A stretch of DNA of 64,000 nt, taken from positions 1,612,001-1,676,000 of the forward strand of contig CM065309.1 of the NCBI GenBank assembly GCA_033032175.1. The letters are read 5' to 3'. Shown in pieces: positions 31,081-43,864 of the stretch; position 1 is the first letter of the stretch, and every line of letters starts with the position of its first letter. The notes beneath the pieces are model-generated. The model had not been told where the DNA came from. It made no database searches and saw nothing but the letters and a program-made list of their open reading frames with translations. This DNA is from Saturnia japonica (Eukaryota > Arthropoda > Insecta > Lepidoptera > Saturniidae). The position numbers were made by a program, and so were the translations under genes.

Positions 31081-31149
31081 ACTTCTAATTATTAACGTTG
31101 GTATTCTTTTTGGTTTATAATTGTCTCGTTTGTACATAGATATATGATA

Positions 31150-31290
31150 TATATCAGTGCCGCAGTGGTAGCAAGCCCTACTATTGAACTGAGAGGTCAC
31201 GGGTCCGATTCCCAACATATGACTATCATTTGTGTGTTATGCATAATTGTCAGTTATATGACTGGGTGTTATTTATCTATGTATGTATTT
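31150..31290 (+). mobile_element. tRNA-headed SINE family 4, copy 1
   Basis: GTGCCGCAGTGGTAGCAAGC (A-box region) and CACGGGTCCGATTCCCAAC (B-box region) are about 30 nt apart, as in tRNA promoters. A worn relative with CCCTACTATTGAGGTGA is at 55800-55910. Confidence 0.55.
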
Positions 31291-31984
31291 ATATCAGCTG
31301 TTTAATTACGATTATAGAAGCTTTGCTTAGTTTGGAATTAAATAGCCTTTTTATGAAATTATGTCGACATATCTATTTTTATTTTATAAAGTACATATAT
31401 ATACTTTTCTGTAAATTTTTAAATAATAATCAGTTAGTAGTAGACGGTTTTCATTCAGCCTAGATAACTTCTATTGAAACATTATGTACGTTCTAAGTCA
31501 TTGTTTTGAATCCCATAATGTGCCTATGTTACGATCGTTATAGAAAAATTATAATACATTAGTTTTATATAATTATAAATAATCTCTTTAGAGCAAGAGC
31601 AAGAGATAGTGAAATAAATTAGAAGTAACTGAAATAACCCTCCCATTGCTTTTTTTGTATTTTCAACATAAACGTTGTGTGTATAAAAAATGGAGTTTAA
31701 AAATATGTTACTTAAGCAATATATATTAACTAAATGAGATATGAAATTAGAGCAGAAACTGTTAATAAAATTTTCTTACAAAATAGTTTAATATCAGTCA
31801 GATCTAGAACGTTCCATTACAATCAATTTAGTAAAAAAAGACATAGAAAGCTAGTTTTCAGTCTTTTTTGCAATTTACAATAATTTATATAAGTACTTTT
31901 GTCAACAAACCAGAGAAGCTTTTGCCTAGACAAAGTTAATAAAATGTACGAACAGTTGACAATTGGCAACTAGATGTTATTACG

Positions 31985-32170
31985 ATTCTGTAACACTATA
32001 GGTATCACTATCGCGTTGCCGACCTTGAGTCCCCCCCCTCACCCCCCCCCCCCCCCCTCTACTTTAATTAGCTCTGGAAACCCTACACACCTCAAGAACA
32101 CAAGGTTATTTGGCTACGATCTTCAGTACACTGTAGGTATTCCACCAGAAATAAAGACAAATCTCCATAT
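31985..32170 (+). repeat. Family B repeat with C-rich insertion
   Basis: TATCGCGTTGCCGACCTTGAG, TTAGCTCTGGAAACCCTAC and GTAGGTATTCCACCAGAAA match the copy at 4200-4455. Two C runs (32030s and 32043-32057) replace the sequence between. Confidence 0.5.
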
Positions 32171-34154
32171 TGTTTCAAAATACATCTTATATACATTCAC
32201 AGATAAGCTTATAGTGAACTTAATGGCTATCGCATATTGATAAGCAATTATTGTAAGTACTTACTAATTTTATTACATAATAATTGTTTTAAGATAACTA
32301 TAATAAGAATACAGTTTAGAATGATACCGTTTTATATGAATAAAGAAGTAATGAAAATGTACATAGTATTAAACAATTTAGAAATCGTTTTGAAAATTAG
32401 AGGGGTATTTGTTTAGTGTTACAGTTGTTGAGAGCAGACTGATAGACATTTCTAAATAGTTGAATAGAGAAACGTGTGGAAAAGGATGTTTTATGCAGTG
32501 TTTTAGTGAATTTACATGTATGTTTAACTAAATAGTAACAATAAAATATAATTGTTTTAGTTATAATTGTTTTGGCGCGCTTAGTAAAGTATATAATGAG
32601 GTAAATTGAAAATTTAGTGAGTTGAAAATCTGTCGCCAAGCACCAATAGGTATGCACTTGAGAGCCAGTCTTCCATTAAGCTTAGTGTGATACCATCTTG
32701 GAACATATCGGCACTTGAGATCGAGACAAATTGTGGCCACAATGTTAAACCTGTAACGAAAAATATAATTAAACTCCCGACCCGAATAATTTATTCATTG
32801 AGACCATTCCAATGAGCCCGAGGAAGATGATTAAGTCACGATTAAATCACTTAAAGAAAACAAAAATCAAAAACAAAATTAAAATCGGTTAAGCTTATAC
32901 CAAGACGCTAGGGACGTTTGAGTCGAGGCTTAAAACTTGAGAGAGGCGCGCGCATGTAGCAGAACTGCAACGTGATCAAATTAAAATAATTTATACGCAT
33001 TAAAAAAAGTCTGCAAAATGTACTCACATAATTATCATTCATGGCCAACTTCGTTCATTATTAAACGCGGAATAAAATGTTTAAAGCTATTTACTTATAT
33101 TTTAATACGCCAAAGAAGTACGGGTATAAGTTCTTGCATGCTTACATAAGTAAGTTTCTTTTCAATGAACCATCCTATGATTTAAATTGAAATTTTTGAA
33201 TTATCTTAACTTTAAATGAAAATATTTTTCTGAATTTTATTCATTAAATACCTGAATAAGGGAAACTTCTCGTAGTAGAATATATATCCGTTTAGTAGTG
33301 AAGGCAAAAGTTTTGTATTTTTATTAGGAAATCAACTTTATATCACCACGACAATTAATGACAATATGTAAAATATCCAGATCGGAAAAATATTTTCAAT
33401 TATTTAACTATATTTAACACAGTAACAATATGTATAACACAATAAATGTTTAAAAATTACACCAGTACTTAAATAAAACCAAAGATGTCCAAAGATACAT
33501 TATTACTGGTTACCTACTTAATTATTTTTTAAGTATTTATAAATAAACACAACACAAAATTTAAAAAATAAAAGCACTGAATGAATCATTTTGATATAGT
33601 TATTAATTTTATAATTGCAAGCTCTGTTGTACTTAAATACTACAGTAAACAAAATAAAAACAGTCGCACAAATTTCATTCATTCAATTAACATCACTCTG
33701 TATTTCGGTTCGTTCATAATTAATTATTGATTATATAATACATTTATTACCTCATTTAAATACTACTACTTATTTTAAATTTATTACAAGTTTGTGTTAC
33801 AGAAATGTTTTTAATAATAATATACTTTCAACATTTTAAATTTTTTATTGCATTTGTTTCTGATATATAAGATATAATAATTGTCCGTGCATAAAACCAT
33901 ACTACTGCATTGTGTGTACATGCATGTATGATATATTATGAATAATACATGATTTGTATATTTTTATTATTAATATTGTCAATTGATTGAAACATAGATG
34001 AGAGTCTAGCTTTCAAACCCGATTTAATAAAACACTATGCGTGAACTATCGCTGTGTTTGATTTATTAATCTTAATTTTTTATAGATTAAATTTATTGAC
34101 TGTAAAGAAGGACAGTGGAAGTCCTAGCTGGTGTCGTTTTGTATTAAATTGCAA
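32171..34154. other. Intergenic AT-rich DNA with repeat scraps
   Basis: Very AT-rich. Bases 32635-32755 are a SINE family 2 tail (GTCGCCAAGCACCAATAGG), and 32766-32850 a fragment of the CCGACACAAA TIR family (CTCCCGACCCGAATAATTT). No gene seen. Confidence 0.5.
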
Positions 34155-34596
34155 TGGAGCCCTTGCGCCAAGCAGCCGCCGTTACAAATAACATTGCACT
34201 TGCAATCACTAGCTACCAACATATTAATACAATGCACCACTACATACGTGCACACCACACATGCACATAGGTTCTGTAAGGGGCGTTGTTTTTCTTTTTT
34301 AGTTAGTTAGACCAAAGTGCCAGATTACTAAATGCATATACGCATGTTTCTCCCTTCGTCTCAGAAAGCAGAAACACGTATTTAGTTATAGTCAGTGAGA
34401 TCGAATTTTACGGATAGGGAATTAGTTAGATCGCGACTTATTTTCAAGTACAGCAACAGCCTAAGCCGAGGTTTGGCCACTTTGCCACCTTTGAGCTTGT
34501 CGCCCCGCTTTCGCGGCTGAGCCCGGGGAAGCTGTCAAAGCCTGTAATGGTTCTAGAGCCCTTGAGGTTAACAGTATAGTGAGTTCGAAAAAAGTA
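34155..34596 (+). mobile_element. Jockey-clade LINE 3' tail, copy 3 (old)
   Basis: Aligns with 10960-11445: GTGCACACCACACATGCACA, ATAGGTTCTGTAAGGGG, TAGATCGCGACTTATTT and GAGGTTAACAGTATAGTGAG. Many substitutions and small gaps, with the poly(A) reduced to a few A, mark an older insertion. Confidence 0.75.
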
Positions 34597-35284
34597 TTCA
34601 ATTGATGGAAATTACAAACGTAGCAGAATTGGTGATTTGATTAGTATTTGAGAAGTTTCTAATGGTAACAAGATAAAGTGAGAGCACTTGACCTGATGGT
34701 AACCGTAGTACAATCCAGAAACACAACGACCATCGAGAAATGAGTAATCCGTCGGTGGTTGTCACTTTCATGGCAGCCTGCAAGTTTCTTCTTTATATAC
34801 ACTAGCTGATGCTGAAAGACGACAATCCAAAAGTCCATGGTAATCGTAACCCAGTTGACAACAAGTCTACCACCTCGTTTAATTCCCGAAGCGTGACACG
34901 GTTAAATGTGTCAGTCATTCAGTAGAACACAATTGTTGAGTCTTAACACTTCACCAAATTCAAATAACAACTTTGTAGACTTAAAGTAAAGGAAGGTTCT
35001 ATTTTCTTCTAGCATATTTGTACATGAGTGAGTGAGTGATATTGTACACTTATGGTAAGGCTTTAGTACCAATATGAGTTATGAATAGATGATTGTTATT
35101 TTAATTAAGTATAAAATTACTTGTATGGGTTTCTACGGGGTATCAGAGCCTTCGTAATTGAGTCGTTCGCAGTCATGTATTGACCTTTTCAATGATTTCG
35201 GATCGTACTTACCCACCAAGTTAAGAACAATAAAAGTAACAAGGTAAATTGAACATTGAGCAACTAAATTCTATAACGTGTATT
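34597..35284. other. Intergenic DNA, unassigned
   Basis: Bases 34670-34860 resemble 2580-2870 within Grip intron 2. The remainder shows nothing. Confidence 0.45.
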
Positions 35285-35600
35285 TGTCACACTTGACATT
35301 TAATAAACCACCAACACAACATTTCAATGAGTCTAAACAAGATATATCTGCTGGAAGTTGGTGAGGAGTCAGTTATTCTGCAGATTCCAGATAATGCTGC
35401 AGCATCAGATTAAGGTTGCTATGTTCTTCTAATATAATTCAAGTAACATAATATAAAATTTCGAATCGATCAGACTAACAAAAAAAAGTAGATCAAAATC
35501 GGTTTAGCCGTTTATGGCTATGATGCCACAAACAAACACACAGATACACTGATAAGGCTCACGTCCACAAGGTTTACCGAGTCGAATCAAATTTAAGCAT
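35285..35600 (+). repeat. TIR element family CCGACACAAA, copy (worn)
   Basis: Shares TCTGCAGATTCCAGATAAT, TAGATCAAAATCGGTTTAGC and TATGCCACA-like bases with 52143-52557. Termini are degraded. Confidence 0.5.
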
Positions 35601-36304
35601 AGAAATTCTCAGCATTAAAATATATATATAATTATATTTATATATATACATAAAACTGTGTCCATTTATAGCGGCGCGTCCAACTAAATTGCTCGCGCGC
35701 TTTGTTCGACAAGCGAATTTTTTTGAAGATGCGTTTTGATTCGACTCGAGGAAGCGGATGGTATGGTGTGGTAGGTATATTTCAAAATAAATTAAAAACT
35801 ATTGATGTCTCTTGTCCAAAAATATACAGAATTGTATAACTACGAAGATCCACATTATCATGATGGAATATTTTTTTATTATTTTAAGTTTATTTTACAT
35901 ACTATAATAATTCATTATATTCATTAATTAATCCAAGCTGTTTATCACCTAAAACCATCGATAAAAAGTTGCGATGAATGAACGATTTGATTTGGCTCAT
36001 CTGAGATGGGCGGAAAAGAAATAAATGCGTCTTTCAACACGCTTCGATTAAATGCTTTTCAACTATAGTCGACGCCAGGCTTTACATTTGTTAAACTTAT
36101 AACACCCCTTTGTTCAAACTATTATTTCCATCTCGACTGTTATTTATATCAAACTGGTCTTAATCAGCAGCACTATTCTCACTAATATAGCTCACGAGTA
36201 GACTTTCGAAATGTCTCCCGTAAGCTTCATTGGTGAATAAAATTGAGAGTGACTATCTTCACCGCAATAAAACAAGAGACTTTGGTGTTGGTGTTGTCTT
36301 TTTG
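35601..36304. other. Intergenic AT-rich DNA
   Basis: Contains an AT microsatellite near 35620-35650. No coding or repeat family recognised. Confidence 0.5.
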
Positions 36305-36567
36305 TTACATAAACATAAGATACCATCACGCCTGTATCCCCGAAGGGTAAGGCAGAGGTGTACTAATGTACACCCACAGTTCGCCGAGCATGTTTTAGGT
36401 CCCATGTAATAAATAAGCTTAATACAATTAATCGGGCACAAAGCCAAACTCCGAGTTGCTACTAAGAATTCATAGAAAAACCCAATAATACTTTGCTCGA
36501 CCTGGGCATCGAACCCAGAACCTCAATCATAGCAGTCACACTTCGCAGCATTAAGCTAATGAGGCAA
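36305..36567 (-). mobile_element. tRNA-headed SINE family 1, copy 3
   Basis: Minus strand: TGCCTCATTAGCTTAATGC head, CTGGGTTCGATGCCC B box, and tail GGGATACAGGCGTGATGGTA. Full-length relative of 30334-30602. Confidence 0.78.
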
Positions 36568-36689
36568 TATGTAAAATTCCCTCTCATATTTTTTTTTTTA
36601 CTTTAACTTAATAACTTCAAAAATATCGACATAAATTATTAGTAACGCTGTGAAAATACGTAACCTGTACATTAAAATGGATCGTGAGA

Positions 36690-36790
36690 CGCCATTAATC
36701 CGGGCGCCCATACCGATTAAAGACTGACTCAGCCGCGAATCGAACGCGTGACCGCTCCCAATTAGGGTGCAGTGTGACTCACAGCAAGCG
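36690..36790 (-). mobile_element. tRNA-headed SINE family 3 head
   Basis: Minus strand: GTCACGCGTTCGATTCGCGG contains a B box, followed by CGCCCGGATTAATGGCGTC. The A-box region, GTGAGTCACACTGCACCC, is weak. Confidence 0.4.
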
Positions 36791-36854
36791 GCTGGTTAAT
36801 TATGCATATTTGATTCATGCTAGCATGGAAAAACTGCTGTTAATTTATTTTCAA

Positions 36855-37377
36855 CTAGCTGTGCCCGTGGCTTCGCTCACGTGGACTACAGAATGCCCGC
36901 GCAAATCTTGCTCCTCCGCCCTCGGTTATTTTAAACACAAAAATGCTTATTGTGCGTGTCCCTTAGAAAATAGATATACACTCTCCCGAACTTTTTGTAG
37001 TCTTTTTAATGCCTATAATTATGTAGTACATTAATTTGCTATATCTTTTATGGTTTACTCAGTATAAGCCATTTAAGCGCCCGAATTGATTCACCATGTC
37101 CAGTTTTTTTTTTTTGTGCGGAACCCTATTTGGTTTTTGTAAAATAAAAGTAGTCTTAAGTTACTCCCTATATTATCAACTATCTATCAGTAAAAGTCCC
37201 GTCAAAATCAGTCCAACCGTTTCGGAGATTACCCGGAATAAAGAGGCAGACAGACAGACAAAAATTAAAAAAATGGGATTTTTGTTATAGGTGTGTCGTA
37301 TATACTTTCATATGCATTTAGTAAAAAGCTGTTATTTTAAAATTAAGAACAGACATTAAGAATATTAATTGTATATA
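36855..37377 (-). mobile_element. Non-autonomous Helitron family 1, copy 2
   Basis: Minus strand: 5' end near TATACAATTAATATTCTTAA, 3' end CCACGTGAGCGAAGCCACGG followed by GCACAGCTAG, with T after CTAG. The hairpin CGTG(A)GC-GAA-GC-CACG lies 7 nt before CTAG. Over 500 bp shared with copies at 11583, 56619 and 57645. Confidence 0.8.
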
Positions 37378-37734
37378 TCTCGGTAAAGTGTCTGGATATC
37401 ACACACGAGGAGTAAAATCTCAGATAACAGATTTTTAAGGACTTAGTTCTTCTTCTTGTTATTTTGACACCGCAGAAGCATTCTCGAGTGCTAATATTTT
37501 TAATTATTCGTAGATTTTCTAATCTTCAAAGTGGGATCTGACAAGGTGACTGCTCCCCGTTTAGAACTATCTATCTATAGAAGTGTTTTTATGAGAACTC
37601 AAAATGCATGTATCCAGCTTATACGTGTAGTCTACTTCACGTATGTGCAATAACCAAACTGTATCTTTTTTTACGTTATAGATTTAGCCTTGAGGGTTAC
37701 AATCTCACCTGATCTTAAATGACGATGTAGCACA

Positions 37735-37965
37735 AAATGGTAGCACGCTAAGCCTAGTGGAAAGAAAACTGGTTCTCAAATATAGCTGCCGGAACATACC
37801 AATTGGTGTTTGGCTACAGATTTTGAACTTGAGGGTGGTAGCTAGCCAGGCGGGCATTAGAAAAAGCCATGCATGTTAATCTTAACCGAAAGCTCAGACT
37901 CAATGCAGGGATTCGAACTCATGACGATTAACGCGGTGTCCGTACACGCTACCACTGAGATATCA
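37735..37965 (-). mobile_element. tRNA-headed SINE family 2, copy 3 (best preserved)
   Basis: Minus strand: CTCAGTGGTAGCGTGTACGG (A box), CATGAGTTCGAATCCCTGC (B box), GTCTGAGCTTTCGGTTAAG, CTACCACCCTCAAGTTC and TAGGCTTAGCGTGCTACC. Use as reference for the other family 2 copies. Confidence 0.75.
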
Positions 37966-38299
37966 TTGCTTTAATCACGTAAAATGCTATCAATATTATA
38001 TAATTCAAGGTCAAATATCCTAAGTTAATGAATAAAAATAAAAACCATGACATGGCATGTCGAGATTCTGCCGAAAATTCCGCAGGCTTCATTTCAGTAA
38101 CTTCGTATATTATACGTGCGCTTATTTTGCGTGCGTCTGCTCGGTGTACACAAACATGTACGCTAATTTCTTTGTTGCAGTGGTGTTTAAGAAGCAAACA
38201 AGCATTTCAGCTGTTGTTATATTTTTTTATACATCTAAGGTGGTAAACAAGCGTACCGCCCTCCTGATGGTAAGCGTTAAAGCGTGAAAAAGCAAGGTT

Positions 38300-38790
38300 A
38301 AAAATCAAAATCAAAAGATTTTTTATTCAATTTAGGCCCTAAGATGGCACTTATGAATGTCAAAATACTACCACCGATTCGTAAAACATCCCAGTCATCG
38401 AAACGAACAGGCAATAAACTCGATCGGGCTTATCAACATCTTATTTTCTTTTTTTTATTAGTTTTTACTGTACTTAATTATACAAAATTATTATTATTAT
38501 TATTTTCAGTAGGCGTACATAGAGGGAATCACATACAAACATCACCATCATTCAGGTAATCAGCTACCCTATAATAATAATACCTTTTCGACAATAAAAC
38601 TTGCATAACATGATTCTTGAACTTAACTTATTATCCGGCAAATCGGTAATGTGCTTAGGAAGTTTATTATTGTACTTAACACAACTACCTAAAAAACTTT
38701 TATTCACTTCTCTAGTCAGACTGTGCCAAGTACAGAGATATCTCCAAAGAAATTTGTGTATTCTCATCTTTATTCCAGACGAAAAATGTA
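38300..38790 (-). pseudogene. CR1/Zenon-like LINE ORF2 C-terminus and 3' end, copy 2
   Basis: Minus strand reads SCVKYNNKLPKHITDLPDNK and then LSSRIMLCKFYCRKG, matching the VK-YNKLP---K-LP-NKFK signature of LINE C-termini. The 3' flank TTTGATTTTGATTTT and CCTAAATTGAATAAAAAATC corresponds to the 15380-15835 copy. Confidence 0.6.
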
Positions 38791-39770
38791 TTTTTTAGCC
38801 AAATCCTAAATCGAATATTGTATATTCAAATGAAACCCTTTATCTCCACCAACTAGTAAAAATCTCGATTAGATTTTCCATTGTTTTTATAGTATGGTGT
38901 TTTAGGTGTTTGAACTATATACCTAATATATATTCATTATATTAATTAATTATTTATCATCTACAAATGTAGAAATTTACTTTCAGCCATCACTATCTTT
39001 CATACAAAAATCCAACGAGGAAACAGTTATCCCGCATACCGATAAGATGCCTTGGAACCTTATTGTAGAATCTGACACTTTTAGTTCATAAAATTTATTA
39101 AGACAAAATAATGAAATTGCTGGATCCGGATGAAAACGTATTCTATATCAAATCAGTAACAAGTCTTTTAAAAACACCGGCATATTCACATCACGTCCAA
39201 ACGCAAACCGACAAAACCGTTTACCGTTAACAAATTTAACATCACTCACATTACCAACACTTCGCCCAACATTTACGGTTGAAATTCATGTAAACATTTC
39301 GAAGAGTTATCTATCCCGGACGGCGAATTTACGTTGGTATCACCCAACATGGCGCGGTGTGCACAAAATTTCCATTTTCCACACGATTTACCACAAATTA
39401 ATACGTCAAACGTCGCCACCTACATAAATTTATAGTTGGATTTGCATCTATCTCTCTTTCCACTGGCTAGTAGAATGTGAACTTTTTAAATAGATTATTA
39501 TTTGAATTAAGACATGTAATAAAATATTATCAGGATCACCGCCTTATACGTGAACAGTTTTTAAACATTACCCGTGGATAATTTTCTATTGGAGAATAAT
39601 CTATTAAAAAATGCTTGGTGTTTATTTATAAAACAAATATGAATATATTATACAATATTAAAAATCGTTTATAAGTCCAAAACATACATATTGTTAAGAC
39701 TTATTTGATGTCAACTAAAAAATACGGATTACTACCAGTATTAAAAAATACTTATTATAAATGACTAGCG
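38791..39770. other. Intergenic DNA, unassigned
   Basis: No supported gene. Bases 39170-39420 are GC-richer than the surroundings, but frames are closed on both strands. Confidence 0.45.
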
Positions 39771-39774
39771 GTGT

Positions 39775-40090
39775 GCTTCGCGGCTCCGCACGTGTTTATA
39801 ACGCATTAATTATTTTTATGCCTGATTTTATTGTTACTTACATTTTTGGCAATTCGTAACCCTATAAATTTAGGAATAATATCTCATAATTCTCGTGTTC
39901 AAAATATTTCATCAATATCAGTTATTAAGTAATAATTCCTGTATACGATTTCTGAAAGTATTATTGACGATTCTAATAATGGATGGATGGATTGTAATAA
40001 TAATTAATTATGGAATAATATATGCTCCCGTCTACAAAATTTCGTCCAAATCGGTTGAGAATTAATAAAAAAATATTTCTTTTACGATTT
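39775..40090 (-). repeat. Helitron-like relic
   Basis: Starts ACTAGCGGTGTGCTTCGCGG and CTCCGCACGTG, a reversed Helitron-type 3' end (CTAG plus GC-rich hairpin). The body (GATTTCTGAAAGTATTATTG, ATGGAATAATATATGC) resembles 885-1020 and 51710-51850. Confidence 0.5.
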
Positions 40091-40207
40091 CTTAAAAAAA
40101 TATTGAAACATCATTTAGCATTATAATTTGATCACTACACTTTCTGTATACAAATTTTCATAAAAATTATTTTAAAAAACGTATATTTGGAAAAAGACAC
40201 TTCTATT

Positions 40208-40362
40208 TATTGCCATTAATTGGGCATGAAGCAAAACTCCGAGCAGCATGCTACTGAGAATTTCGTAGAAAAACTCAATAACACACATTGCTCGACCTGG
40301 GAATCGAACCCAGGACCTCGACCATAACAGTCGCGCTTACAACCACTACGCTAATGAGGTTT
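40208..40362 (-). mobile_element. tRNA-headed SINE family 1, copy 4 (head half)
   Basis: Minus strand: ACCTCATTAGCGTAGTGGTT, CCTGGGTTCGATTCCCAGG and GGAGTTTTGCTTCATGCCC. The 3' tail half is absent. This copy keeps the clearest A and B boxes in the window. Confidence 0.75.
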
Positions 40363-40969
40363 GGTTGAGTTGATATTTTTATAAATGGCCAGATTCATTC
40401 ATTACAATTCTTGTTATTGTTATTTGCTCTTATATGATGAATACTGCAGTTTGCTAGTACTATAATGCCAATATGCCGTGGGCTGGCGTGATAGGCCCAA
40501 CATTTTACTGGAAGACACTTTCTCCCAGCAATGAGTTATTACAAAGCTGGTATTCTTACACTCTTGCACATGAACAAAGCACAACAGGACTTCTTCCGTA
40601 GATTTTGAGTTCAAAGTAATGCTGTTTACCCGATTCTGCAACCAAGCATTAATTATCTCTAAGTTTAGACCACGACATGTAATATGTCACGCCCAAAACA
40701 GGAGCGAGGCAAGTTTCTAATTGATTTCAGTACTAACAGACTGAGAAGGGTCTTAGGCTTAACATAATATCTACGAGGTGGAAGAGGATAAGTCAAGTTA
40801 GATTTACTTTAAGGTTAACGATAACGCAGTTAGATTGTTTAACGCTGAAGGTGAGGTGTACAAAGAATTAGATAACTACTTGAAGAGGCTTGTTACGTTA
40901 ATATTTAACCTTTATTTCATCTGATCAATGTGATAGAATAAGACAAAACACTAACTCTCATATAGGGGT
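40363..40969. other. Intergenic DNA, unassigned
   Basis: No gene seen; a 73-codon minus frame at 40420-40641 has no recognised similarity. Confidence 0.4.
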
Positions 40970-41170
40970 TATGTTTCATCATCTCAATCGAATGCTTACA
41001 CAGATAGACCTCCCTAATGATTGCTACAATGACCGATCCTGCGCTACTTGCAAATAGAAGATTCCTCGCCAACCTTCACCAAGTCATCGGTTCAACTATT
41101 TGCAGGTCTGTCCATGCTGCGCCATCCGGTACGTGGCCGCCTCTCGAGAACTCTTTGGCTCCACTTTCTT
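40970..41170 (-). pseudogene. RTE-clade LINE C-terminal relic
   Basis: Minus-strand pieces include LQVAQDRSL and GRS, preceded by bases giving a worn RPRTGRRS-type segment. RTE-like elements of Lepidoptera end W-QVAQDRS-W--L-EAY-QQWTS-G, as at 45962-46104. Frames are broken. Confidence 0.5.
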
Positions 41171-41249
41171 TACGTTAGGGGTTGCAATAGTAATTAGCTA
41201 TGTAACATACCCACTGTAGTTTAATGCTTAACAGATTGGCTTTTTATTA

Positions 41250-43250
41250 ATACCTGAAGTAGTGGCAAGTGATGATGTAGCTAAAGCAATTCACTGCAGC
41301 TACCAGAATGGTAATGGTACGCGAGACACCGTGGTATTGCTGATTTGTTTAGCTCGTCTCTTGAGTCGCTCGCCTCCTATTAGTTGTAGGAGCGAGACTT
41401 ACGCGCGGTGCTCTCTTGTGGTTATCTTCACTTTCATTAGCTCTCCGTGTACGCCGCGATTTCTCGTAGCGCATGGTTAATGCTGGCAGCGATGTCATCT
41501 CCTTCGCCCCTGCTGGCGGTCAGGATTGCTTCCAGGGCTGTCCAAACTACCTGCAGCAGTGCATTGGCTGTCTGTGGTGTCGCGAACTTAGTCGGTACGG
41601 TTGGCTTCTTAGGAGGTGTGTTTACAGACCTACTCTGTGGCATGGACTTTCTAATTGGGCGAGGCTTACCACCTCGAGCCACCGCGTTATTGGCCGGCGC
41701 CATCAGCGACGTCGGTGCCACCTCTTCCACGGTGGTTATTGGAGGCATGGCCCTGCCTCTGTGTTCTGACCTTCTGATTGTTCTAGATGCAGCTCCCGCT
41801 CGAGAATTGCGCAACTCTCTGCGGTACACCGGGCACCGCGTATAGTTGGCCGGATGCGGTCCACCGCAGTTTGCGCAAGTGGATGGCTGCTCTTTAGGCC
41901 TTCCGCAGTCCAGTGCGTAGTGTGGGCCGCCGCACCGGACGCACGCTAGCTCTTTATGGCATCGCTAGGAGCTGTGCCTAAAGAGTTGACATCTATGGCA
42001 CTGGGCGGGGCCTAATTTTCCCCGCCAGGCTTCGATTTGGACCCCTCTCATCAGCAATAGCTCGTCAAAAGGTGCTTCTCGGCTGGCAGCGAGTACGAGA
42101 ACCACGAAATATTCTCGGGTTCCTCGAGCTTGCCAAGGTACTCTTTGCACCAGGCGGTATTCATCCTCATCCTGCGGCTGGAAGCGCACCCCGAACCCAC
42201 TAGGGCGCGCATTCGGTGGCCTCTTTAACAGCTCGGTGATCTCTTCTAGGTGGGCATTCCATTGCGGGAATTTGTCCACAATTATCGGCGGATATCTCTG
42301 TTTACCTTTGGTAGTCGATGTAGTCGGTAATTGGGCAGTCTGCGCCTGTGGACTAGCCACTGTTTTCTTAGCAATCTTCGCGTATGTTTCCTTCGTCATC
42401 GACGGGGTAGTCGGTCGGGTCGCCGAGGGGAAAGGGGCGGGCGACTCTTCTGGAATGGCAGTCTGTTGCATCTTGCGGACGGCGGGGGTGGGTGGGGGTG
42501 AGGGGCGCAGGACTTTCTGCACTCTCGCCTCTTCCGCCTCACGTATCTCTCTGTCCGTCTTCGGGAGGAAAGTAGCCCCAACGCCGCAAACTCCAAAGCC
42601 GTCCTGTCCTCTGCAGACAGCTTGGTTTTAGTATCCGCAGTCTCTCGTATGCGCAGGTACATCTCAATCCAGCGCTGCATGTCGACACCGTCAGACGATG
42701 CAGCGCCCACTGACATAGATGGCCGGGAAATCTACGCCGCGCTGGCGGGTGACGAGTCCGCGGGTGGCGGGGCAGAGTGCTGCGGCGCTTGGCCAACAGT
42801 GTGGCTCGTTATTGGGCCAGAGGGCTTCTCTTTGTTTCTGATTAGGCGATCTTGGTTATCCATTTGGGCTGGTTTGGTATCCTTGTGGCTGCTTGTGGTT
42901 TTGGGTTGTCTTGTAGTGCTGGCTTTTGCATGGTTCTTGGGTAAGCGTGTAGTCGTCGTGGCTTTCTTCGATTTCTGCCGAGCTTAAGTAATACAGAGAG
43001 TTACCTTAAAGAGAGCCTCTACCTTTGTCTATTTTTTGTATCTATTTTCACTTTGGTCGCCCTGTTTCCCGCTCTATATTTATTTGAATATATAAGTTAC
43101 ATATACAAGTTATATATCAAATTGTTCCTTATTCTATTCCCTATCCATTTCTATCCCATTCCATACACAAGCAATAACAACAGATTTTACGGCGGTTTCA
43201 CCGTGTTTCGTTCATACATTAACTGTGATGTCGTACATTTTTCGATATAA
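41250..43250 (-). mobile_element. Jockey-clade LINE 5' portion (ORF1 only)
   Basis: Surrounds the ORF1 relic. Sequence above 42720 is still GC-rich to about 42990 and may be more ORF1 or 5' UTR. Below 41437 the expected endonuclease start is not found, and within about 250 bp an RTE relic begins. Borders are approximate. Confidence 0.5.
41437..42716 (-). pseudogene. Jockey-clade LINE ORF1 (gag-like, zinc knuckles)
   Basis: The N-terminal part MSVGAASSDGVDMQRWIEMY (from 42716) continues after a frameshift near 42540 into QKVLRPSPPPTPAVRKMQQT. It then reaches PPIIVDKFPQWNAHLEEITE and NARPSGFGVRFQPQDEDEYR, a PRE_C2HC-type domain from which a middle section is missing. RGVQIEAWRGKLGPAQCHRC leads into three zinc knuckles: CHRCQLFRHSS-stop-RC, CVRCGGPHYALDC and CANCGGPHPANYTRC. 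A TAG at about 41962-41964 splits the frame. The protein would bind LINE RNA. Downstream ORF2 is missing. Confidence 0.82.
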
Positions 43251-43864
43251 ACTTATTCTATACAATTTATACCTTTTATCGTAATTCTAATCGTATACAC
43301 ATTACACATAATACATAAGCACCTATATAATACATTACACATGACACGTAATTCGTAATGTAGCATATTTGCTAACATTTTATCTATAAATCTATTTCGT
43401 TTTGTCCATAAGTATTAATATTACCTAACTATTTTTATATATATAACACATGACACACAATAATACATAATTTAGTCGCCAACAACGACATAGCTAAACA
43501 AACAAGAAAATGCTCTTTCATCATGGTTTCTTTGCGATGTTTTCCGTAACCGGAAGCCCAAGTTTATTGTGGTGCTCAAATTCATTTTAATCAACCCAGT
43601 GTCTAAACAACTTACTAGTATGAGTTATTATTGCTTCAAAAATTGGATTCAGGGTTTTGTTCAGAGAGGAGCATGCAGTCAGGTGAAATCTAATATAATG
43701 CATACCTCCCTGCAGCTTTAACTTGTCAAGAAATTTGAAACTCCATTGACAATGTCTTCAATATCACATTTTTTTTTCAACCAGATTTGTACCAGATGAT
43801 AATATGGAAATTCTTGCACTACTGGTTACGCTCTTTAAAAACCATATTCGAGAAAACCAACTTA
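43251..43864. other. Intergenic AT-rich DNA
   Basis: Contains tandem-like ATACATTACACATGACAC motifs (43270-43460). No gene recognised. Confidence 0.45.

Noticed and set aside
40290..40350. True tRNA gene on the minus strand
   Set aside because: A and B boxes are present but no complete cloverleaf forms, and the sequence continues into a shared SINE body.
41447..41845. Plus-strand open frame of 132 codons opposite the gag relic
   Set aside because: The minus strand carries zinc knuckles and conserved gag motifs; the plus frame is a shadow.
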